Part shown: in pieces, positions 56,036-64,000 of the stretch
How the letters are laid out: every line of letters starts with the position of its first letter
How positions within the stretch are numbered: position 1 is the first letter of the stretch
Assembly: GCA_016748015.1 (NCBI GenBank)
Contig: JAAOMT010000213.1
Coordinates: forward strand, 176,529 to 240,528
Length of the DNA stretch: 64,000 nt
Direction of reading: 5' to 3'
Source: Geosiphon pyriformis
Taxonomy: Eukaryota; Glomeromycota; Glomeromycetes; Archaeosporales; Geosiphonaceae
Notes under the pieces: generated by a model
Seen by the model: the letters and a program-made list of their open reading frames with translations, nothing else
What the model was told of the DNA's origin: nothing
Database searches by the model: none
Position numbers and translations under genes: made by a program

Positions 56036-59000
56036 TTATGCACCGCCTGTATACATCCATTCTTTTAAATACTGAGCCCACAAATTTTGAAAAATTACTT
56101 TTCCCGCTTTATCCAAAGTAACCATAACTTGATCTCGTTCTCGTTCTCCGCATAAATCCATTAACGAATAAATTCCACTTCTTAGTGCATCTTTAACTTG
56201 AACTCCAATTTGCTCATCAGTTTGAATTTCCATATATTCCCTGAGTAAAATAGGAACATAGCTTCCAAAAACTTTTGCCGATCGATGCATCGTTGAATTT
56301 TTTGGTGATACAGCCTTCAACAAACTGGACATTATTTCAGCACATGGTAACAGAAGGGCTTCATTGTCTAGGGGACTTCCTGTGAGCTCTAAACATGTAA
56401 AGGAAAGGGTGTATGTTTGGAGTTGTTTTCGTGACCTAGGCAGATAAGATGAAGACTTGAAAAAGTGGAATAATTCTTGTAAAATCGCGATGAAGGATGG
56501 AAGAGAATCAACAAGCTGGTTTCGACGGTGAATTAAGATCGTATGCAGCAGATGACAAGTCACTTCGAAAATTCCTTTTGCTGATTGATACTCCAAGTTT
56601 TTAGAATTGAAAATCAACGTGATTGTGGTCGATAATATCAAGGGAATAAAATTTTCTATAAAGATCTAGGGCAGAATAAAATATGACTGTCGTTATCTTA
56701 ATTGTATAAAGGCAAAATCATTATATAAAACTTATTTCAAACCTGATTAGTGACAATAGAGGTCAAAAAATCGAAGATTTTTATGCGATGCTTTATAGAT
56801 TCCATTTTCGGTCCAATAGTGCATAATTGAGTCAATATCCTTGTGGCAAATTTACGCAGTTCTTGGCGTTGATCTGGGTGAAGAGAGAAATAAGCCAAAT
56901 ATTTATTTCAGGCTCCAATATTATTCCATACCTTGGTTTGAGTCTCTTATCACAACTTCAATTAAGTTTAGAGTCACTTCAATCTCTTCATTCAATTTGG
57001 TTCTAATGTTGGAAGGGTCCAGTCTTGTGTAAAAACCGTCAAGGATTGTAGAATATTGCTCTTTAGACAATTTTTTGATAAAATTTCCAAAACAGCTTAA
57101 AAGTTGTGTTGAATATACTCCACTAGAATCTAAATTAATATTTTAGTAACTGAATAGCAACATACGTAGAAAAATAAGAGATAAATTATTTTCTTACCTT
57201 TTTCGTGAATTATTTTCAAAGAGACCCAAAGGAGGGCAAAAATCTTTAATATGGTTCCATTACTAAGAGGTGGATCGAAAAAAGGGGAAGCCTCAAGTGC
57301 TATTGATAAAATTGTTGTACAACTCTGAAATGTCTCTGAATCTTCCGCAACTGATGAAACAAGTCGCAACAAAGGAATAGGGAGGGCAAAAAAGCTTGGC
57401 AAAAACATGAAAAGGGGTTTTGATGGGCTTTCTGGCGGAGACGCTTGGACGAAGGGATGATACCGCATCAAAATCCCATAAATCCTCACCAAATTTTTCA
57501 ATCTTGAAAATTTGGACATTACCAAGACCTGGTCTTCTTTATCATCCAACTTTTTCAGTGCAAAATCAAAAAAAGTACCAAGGGCCATCCCTAAATCTTT
57601 TTCTATCGAATCACACAGTTTTGTAAATGAGCACCATATCTTTTCTTCGTTCATATTCAGCTCATCAATAGGGTTACGTTCATATCTTTAAACAAATAAA
57701 GGTCAGATATTATATCTTGATAGCTTAGAAATTTGTAACATATCACACCTGTTTTTTTTCAAAAAATGAGATACACAGGCATCCATAAAATCACAAAGAA
57801 AACTCATTTGGATGTCATATTCCAATTCATCTCGAGTTACTGAATTGATCCATTGAGAAAATCTAACAGGAGAACTTATGTAAGTGGGAAGTGACTTAAA
57901 AAAGGTCACGACTCCTTCCCAATATTCTTGTCCAGGTGTAGCACTTCTATCATGAGCTCGCAGAAGGAAATGCCTATAGAAGATAAAAAAATATTATACC
58001 TTTGACTTGACATCTGATAAGCTCAAATAAACCACTTACTCTACGCTCATAGATAAAACTTGACCAGAAACCCGAACAAGATCCTCAATTGCTTTGCTAA
58101 ATACTTTATCAATTTCATTTTTTTTAGATCGGAGCTCATTGGATCGCAGATGGTAAGTGTGGATTGACGTTAACCACCACGCTAGAAATGCTTGATGGTG
58201 CCGCTATATCAATACACCTTACAATTATTAGAGCACTTTGCTCAAAAAGAAAATAGATTCAGAATATGTACTAACCATACAACTTTCTCGATTTCCAAGT
58301 TTTATCAATTGAGCTGTTAGATTTCTGCATGTGAAAGAGAAATCTAATAACGAAATCATATCATTTCGATCTTGGACGTGGAACAAAGAGGAAATGAGTT
58401 TCTCCACGAGAAATGCCACGGTAATCAGAGAATCTTTTTCCTCTTTTTTGAAATATTCGCTGGGAAAAAGAAGAGCCATTTTGAAAAAAAGAGTAGTTTG
58501 AAAAAGAGGAAATGTTCTCTTGTTATGAGATATTGGTTGCACAAGAAATAATGGCAAAATAGATTCCCAGAAATCAATCGATGAAGTTTGATTTTGAAAT
58601 AACAGAATAGTTTTCAGATAATTTAATAATCTGCTAGCAAAATCAGAATCCAATCCAAAATATTTTAATTGATCTTCCAAAAAGCGGAATAGCTCCTCAA
58701 AGTAGATTTTCAGAAAAACTCCTTTATTGCAAAGCAAGGGTGTCACCCTTGAGAATTAGAAATAACGTGAAATTAAGGTGGAACAATAAATAATTACCTC
58801 TGAGGGCATATAACTCGAAAAATTCCGCCGATCGAAATATCTCAAAGCATACACTTTCATAACTTATTTCACCAACAAATTGAGATTTTGATGGTATTGA
58901 TATAAAAGCCTTGACGATCAACCTGGCAATTTTTTCCAATTCATTTTCTTTACTGTAATTGCTTTAATAATCAAGAGATTCGGTTACTATGATTTTGCTA

Positions 59001-62000
59001 AATTTTTAATCCCAACTATTAATCCTACTTACCATATTAAATCAAGCCATTCAGATGCAAGTTTTAAATTTGCTAAATCAAAGTTTTCTGAAGTCAAATC
59101 AAGAAACCGTCCAGTCCACGAGCAAAAATTGTTGTTTTTTGGAAGGTTCAGCGTATTCACAACAGAATATATAAAACCTTGAATCTGAAGTTCTCTATTT
59201 TCTTTTACTATTGCTGTGTCCTCACTAATTGAATAAAAAGTGTGATGATTTCGACAAACATGTTTAAGGATAATTTTGTTCTAAAGGGATAATTATAAAT
59301 TATTAAACAATAAGAATTGATTAATGCTTCTTTAAAGCATCAGCTAGAAATAAATACCGTTAAGAGTTTTATTTTTGGGTGATCAATCAATGATAGCATC
59401 TTCACCAATTCATTAGCTAAGCTCAAACCCGAAAAGTTGTGCGAATAAAACGATATATCCAATAGGTGAGAATGTAAAAGTAATGCCGGGTAAAGGTGAT
59501 CTTCAAAAAAGGTTATATCTAAGTTGTCAAATGTCCGGGATATGATGGGAGAAATGAATCTTTCAAAAAGATTTTTAAGAGATCGTTCGATATTTTCTGC
59601 ATAGGGAGGAGTAATTTTCAAAGCTTTCAAAAAATGGACAAACGTAATTATAATAAGGCTTGAAGAGGGAAGAGGAATAACTTGAAAATTGGGATTATCG
59701 TCAAAAATAATATTTAGATTGTCGTTTTTACTCGATCTGGGACGTTTCTGTGGGAGTGTTTCTGCGTCAACATTTTGGGTATGGATGCAAATCGAATCAA
59801 CTGGGTCCAAGAGCTCCTTTGTAAAAATTTCAATGAGGTCTTGTGCTTGTACCATTTTTGAGAATCTGGAAAATATAAAGTTTAAGTTAGGATTCAAATA
59901 AAGAAAAGATCGAGACTATAAGATACTTAACTGTTGTAAGAAATCCCTGCGAAATAGGGGTTTTCTAAGGACATTATCGTTTTTGGATTGCATGATTTTG
60001 AAACCATTCACCATGGTTGTAAGAAATCTTTTCATTTCTTGGGATTTAGCGTATGTCTCTAAAAGCACAGTTAACAAAGATATACACTCTGCTTCTACTT
60101 CCGTAAAAGGCTATAGAAATTTAGAAAGTGATATATGAAAATTTTTTGGAAAGATGGCAAAAAATACCAATAGAAAAATCTTTTCTAACCATTAATAAAT
60201 ATTCCCATAGTTGAGGGAGATAATGATCGACCACGCGGTAATCAATTTGCAATAGGAAAGTAATTGCTGTGAGAAAATAGCGCTGGATTTCTTGTACTTT
60301 TATATGAATCAAACATGGATTTTAAAATTAAACAGAATAATTGTGAGATAAACAATCCTTTAAAACCCAAATACTAACCTTGGCTTGACATTTTGGCCAA
60401 CTCTACTAGGAGACCAGTCACTTTGTAAAGAACCTTGTTTTGCCGGGATGATATTTGGTCATTTGAAGGCACATATAGGTTGTAATGCAGGAGCTGCGAT
60501 AACATTTGGGTTAAAGTACTCATCGAAGTAAGCAGTAACGTAATTTTACTCTTTTCTGAGATTGCGGAATCTATGGCTTGCTCCAAAAAAACATAAAGTT
60601 CTTCAAAGAAATTGAATTCAAAGAGTCTTTCTTTCTCTGAAGATAAATGTTTTTTATGGGCCCAAGTTTCGTTGGAAAGATTTTTTTTGCGAATCTCTTC
60701 AATAAAAAATCTAAAAAGTAGGGGAAAACCTTGGATAACTGATAAATCTTAGAATGGTTAGTATATTGCGGGATACAAAGAGAAATATAAAGACAATAAA
60801 CTTATATACCAATTCTTTGGTGTAAAACCGTCCCCAATCCAGATGATGGAGACTTTAACATTTCACTGATTTTATTAAAAAATTGATTTTGATATCCAGC
60901 AGGAACTTTTTCGGGGCTTTCCGAGCTTCCGGAAATATTTTGAGGTTCATTGAAACCGTATTCCATAATGTGCTCCTGTTGAAATAGCCCAATTTGAAGA
61001 ATCTCCTTGATATGCCCAATATTATTGACTATCGTTTCGGACTGATTGTCATTTTCCCGGTTCAAAACAAAGTTCTTGGTTTTGAAATCCTCCGAAAAAT
61101 AATAGGCTTCAAGTAGAGGATAAAACAATTTTCCAAAAACAATAGTATAGACCTGGTATCGATATAAATGAAAAGGTTATAGATGTTCAAGAAATGAGAA
61201 ATGGATATGCTTATCTTACCTTTTTTGAGTTTGGGCTAGAAATCAAGAATTTTTTAAAAGATGAAACTATGGATGATGCGAGTTTCAAAAACAATTCTTT
61301 TAGTGTGATTAGCTTCTTTGACAAACATGAGTGGTTTTCTTCGATTTCCTTCTGTTCGAAGTCTCCTTGAGCCTCATCACAAATGAGACTCAAGATGCGA
61401 AACAGAGCCGGATAAATTTTACAAGTGTTTAACACAAGAGCTGCTAATTGATCTAATGTTGGCTGGTATAACGTAGTATCAAGCTTATGAAAGCAAGGAA
61501 TGACTGCTTGAATCAATACTGAAGCATGGTTGACGGATATTAGAGCCGAGTGAAGATCATAATCCTCAATGCTTTTGATGGCATGAAGTATTGATATTTC
61601 AGCAAATTCCATAACTGCCGAAAAAGCAGCTGTGATAGGTGTTTTTTTCAAATAATTTGTTATATTTCGAATCTTTCGAAGATAAACATCGTCAGAATCG
61701 ATCTTATGATGAGGAAAAACATTTGAGGAGAGGCTTTCAAGATCGCGAAAATTTTTTTTGTTGCCAGAAACATAATCCAGCGTTTTTAGGAAAAGGCTCC
61801 AATAACCTTCACTTAAATGAGGTACTCTTCCAAAACTTTGTGGGTGATTAGGAGAGGTTGAGTAGCAGATTTTAGAAAAAGACAAAGAAAACCTCTAAAG
61901 AAAATAAAAAATACCCACCCTAAATCAGTTTCTTTCCCTGTGGATTTCACTAAACTAGTGACAATCCATTCTGAAAGAAAAACTTCTCTATGTGGGAGGT

Positions 62001-62118
62001 ATCCCTTCCCAGAACATAATTTTTCAGCAAGATTTAATTTTTCAGAGGCAGAAAGAGGAGGGCCTCTAAGCGCTTTCACAAGATCTTCGGAACAAGTGAA
62101 AGACAACTCTTCACTCAT
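56036..62118 (-). CDS. URB2: Nucleolar 27S pre-rRNA processing factor Urb2/Npa2
   Basis: Sixteen exons on the minus strand, every join in phase: 62118-61919, 61835-61220, 61152-60810, 60738-60379, 60296-60190, 60110-59932, 59865-59358, 59280-59033, 58952-58798, 58721-58276, 58203-58040, 57973-57749, 57685-57198, 57129-56932, 56873-56743, 56665-56036; 4998 nt, 1665 aa, against about 1170 in yeast and 1520 in human. All introns GT-AG, 57-94 nt in most cases. The last 210 residues (exon 16) are the Urb2/Npa2 C-terminal domain: VTCHLLHTILIHRRNQLVDS, ILQELFHFF, then YVPILLREYMEIQ and NLWAQYLKEWMYTGG. The rest is alpha-helical repeat-like sequence. In yeast Urb2 joins Urb1/Npa1 and Dbp6 in early 60S assembly in the nucleolus. 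Start chosen at the first in-frame ATG (MSEELSFTCSEDL). No stops or slips. Confidence 0.88.
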
Positions 62119-62936
62119 TACCAACTGATTTCACAAATTAACTGGAGAAAAATATTTGTTACTACGCGTCATGTTTGTAGATCACGCTTGTCAGCATTTA
62201 ATAATTATAAAGAATTATTATCATAATCTATTACTTTTTAACCATAAATCAAGTTATTTGGACTTATGTTAATATTATATTAAACCAAATCAAAAACTTT
62301 AAATATTTAATTATTAATTATAAAATTTATGTTAATATTAACATTTATAAACTTGTTTAACTAAATTTCAATGAGTTTTTTGCTTTAAAAACTACAGATT
62401 TCAAAGAATTAACAATTTATTTATTGTGTTATTACTTAATAAAAATAATTTTATTTCTTTTATTTTATTATTATTAAAAGAATATATATTATATTTTCTT
62501 TTGATTTTTGGTAAAATTTTTTATTAAATTAATAATTATAACAGAAATATTTTTAATATTTAATAAAAAACAATTATAATTACTAAAAATTTAATAGATT
62601 TATTATAAACTTTATTAAAAAAATAATATTTTTAATTAAAAATTTCAAAAAATTTATTTAAATTTAAGCTTACTATTAAAAAAACAAAATCTAATTTTAT
62701 AGAAAAAACAACTGTTTTAATATTTAAAATAACAGTTTTAATATAAAACATTAAAGTAAAAAACTGATTTTAAAAATTTTAAATATAATAAAACATATTT
62801 AATTACATATTTAAATTATATTACTTATATTATAAACAATATTATTAAAAATTAAAGTAACAAGTTAATAAATAACAAAAAAAAACTATTGAAAATAATT
62901 AAAATAATCAAAATTAAATTTGTAAGATTTTAATAT
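62119..62936. other. URB2 upstream region grading into AT-rich DNA
   Basis: The first 90 bp upstream of URB2 keep gene-like composition and probably hold its promoter. From about 62,210 to the LTR at 62941 it is AT-rich with no ORF or element I can align. Confidence 0.5.
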
Positions 62937-62940
62937 ATAT

Positions 62941-63880
62941 TATTACAAGTGATTATTTAGAGTGTTAATACAAATAACAAACCCATAACTTGATGCTTAA
63001 TAGCTAATGATATTGGTTTCTAAAGGTTTTGGTAATCTGAAAGTTTTTGTATCTGAAGATTTTAGTTGTTTGAAGGTTTTGTTTGAGTTTTTTGTATAAT
63101 AAACAGAGATTCAATATTAGTAGTCTCTCAGAATTGCAATTCCATTAAATTTCTTTCTTTAGCATAGTGGCCAGTTTATTTTAACAGTTATGTTCTTTTG
63201 GTAAGCTATTCATAAATTCTTTAAACTGTATATTCTTTCTTTGGGATTTTTTACTAGTCTATTTTTAATATCAATCATTCAGTGCTTAATTTTTTTAATC
63301 AGTTAATAAACAACAAACAAGACAAAATAAAAGAAAAGAAAAGAAATAAAAAAGAAAATAAAAGAAAAGAAGAAATTAGTATTTTGTCAATAGCTGTGAT
63401 TAAAAGCTATTGTTCTAATGTGATTAAGTATTAAATTTTATCAACATAAAGTATTAATAAATAGAAAAGTAATTAAATTTTCAAACAAATGACAATAATA
63501 TGGATTGAATAATAATAAGTATGTTTTATTCAATATTTTGTTAATAAATTCATTTTGGTTGATAGTAGCTATCTATAAAATAAAGGTTAATAAATAGAAA
63601 AAAAAAAGATTGTTCTAAATTAATAAAACTCTATTGAATTCTCTAGGAATTGCTTTTTCTGTTTTAATACTTTTGCTATATATATATAATTTATATTATA
63701 AGATTCTTTGAATTTCTCAATTCTCTAGCCAGGAATTCTGTAATTTCTCATATGGGAATTCTGTAATTCTAAAATTCTGCAATTCTTCTAAGAGAAATCC
63801 TGGAATTCCACTTTTGCTATGTCTATTCTGATTGGCTAATTTATGTACTAATATTTAATTCCTATATTCTATAAATAACA
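62941..63880 (-). repeat. Solo LTR, type B-like, minus strand, with a different U3 array
   Basis: The plus strand starts TATTACAAGTGATTATTTAGAG, complement of the type B LTR end (quoted part TATTACAAGTGATTATTT), and shares blocks at 63085-63200 (TATAATAAACAGAG, CAGTTTATT) and 63375-63460 with the minus-strand type B LTR at 8100-8460. TATA box at about 63676-63692. Beyond it, at 63700-63815, instead of the ~40-bp AGCAATATGG array there are repeats of GGAATTCTGTAATT type. The right end is placed at AAATAACA (63880); flanks ATAT (62937-62940) and ACAT (63881-63884) would be a one-mismatch duplication. The right boundary is the less certain one. Confidence 0.65.
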
Positions 63881-64000
63881 ACATAATTAATCTTAAATTT
63901 ATAATTACTTAATTTTTTTTGAAAAATCTAAAAGTAGAAAAATAGTTTGTAATTATTAATAAAATAATACTGCTGCAATTATTTTATGTTTTATTTAATA

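Noticed and set aside
58724-58800. Reading through intron 9 of URB2 to join exon 10 at the AAG before GGTGACACC
   Set aside because: That acceptor gives an immediate TGA. The AAAG acceptor ending at 58722 keeps the frame and leaves a branch-like CTAAT in the intron.
61839-61918. A 24-nt intron in URB2 (GTGGGT to TTTAG)
   Set aside because: Too short for splicing. The longer intron to CACAAAG (61836) contains CCTAAT and keeps phase with FGRVPHLSEG.
62160-62175. ACGCGT (MluI cell-cycle box-like) about 50 bp upstream of the URB2 start
   Set aside because: A six-base motif in a promoter without other support is weak, and cell-cycle control of URB2 by such a box is not established here.

Overview
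The window is nuclear DNA of a filamentous fungus, most likely an arbuscular mycorrhizal fungus (Glomeromycotina, Rhizophagus/Gigaspora type). Reasons: very AT-rich DNA packed with decayed Ty3/gypsy and LINE elements; intron-rich host genes with 40-80 nt GT-AG introns; a nuclear complex I subunit; and a Ty3/gypsy lineage with a Cys-rich plus dUTPase block, which I associate with this group from memory. No database search was possible, so the species is not fixed.

Layout. 1-5326: 3' two thirds of a Ty3/gypsy element (type A). 5.9-9.6 kb: minus-strand remnant of a second Ty3/gypsy lineage (type B), with a type A solo LTR nested in its LTR. 9.6-12.1 and 22.2-23.2 kb: one minus-strand LINE split by a 10.1 kb type B element (12138-22233) with both LTRs. 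23272-30921: a complete-length type A element. 30.9-32.2 kb: minus-strand type A remnant that stops about 50-80 bp before a host start codon. 32.3-37.5 kb: a compact host gene island. 38.4-39.9 kb: two minus-strand type A solo LTRs. 41.1-55.6 kb: three same-orientation LINE insertions, each more decayed than the last. 56.0-62.1 kb: a large host gene. 62.9-63.9 kb: a minus-strand type B solo LTR.

Host genes. I could assemble four complete gene models with consistent splice phase: mitochondrial ribosomal protein bS21m (+); NDUFV2, the 24 kDa [2Fe-2S] complex I subunit (-, 4 exons, 250 aa); MKT1, a post-transcriptional regulator of the XPG-like fold (+, 12 exons, 758 aa, one GC-AG intron); and URB2/NPA2, a 60S ribosome biogenesis factor (-, 16 exons, 1665 aa). 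NDUFV2 and MKT1 are divergent across 175 bp; bS21m and NDUFV2 are convergent. Three of the four are mitochondrial proteins or, in yeast, linked to mitochondrial mRNA control.

Mobile DNA. Nearly all premature stops in the younger elements are one C-to-T or G-to-A change away from Gln, Trp or Arg codons, and reading frames otherwise stay open over kilobases. This points to cytosine-deamination (RIP-like or methylation) decay rather than random indels. The most unusual observations are: a dUTPase domain and a Cys-rich block between protease and reverse transcriptase in type B; an unassigned post-integrase ORF in both lineages; lineage-specific short tandem arrays in the U3 just upstream of a TATA box in every LTR family seen, with very different copy number; a 4-bp target site duplication of AYAY form; and an ATGA stop-start overlap between the two LINE ORFs.
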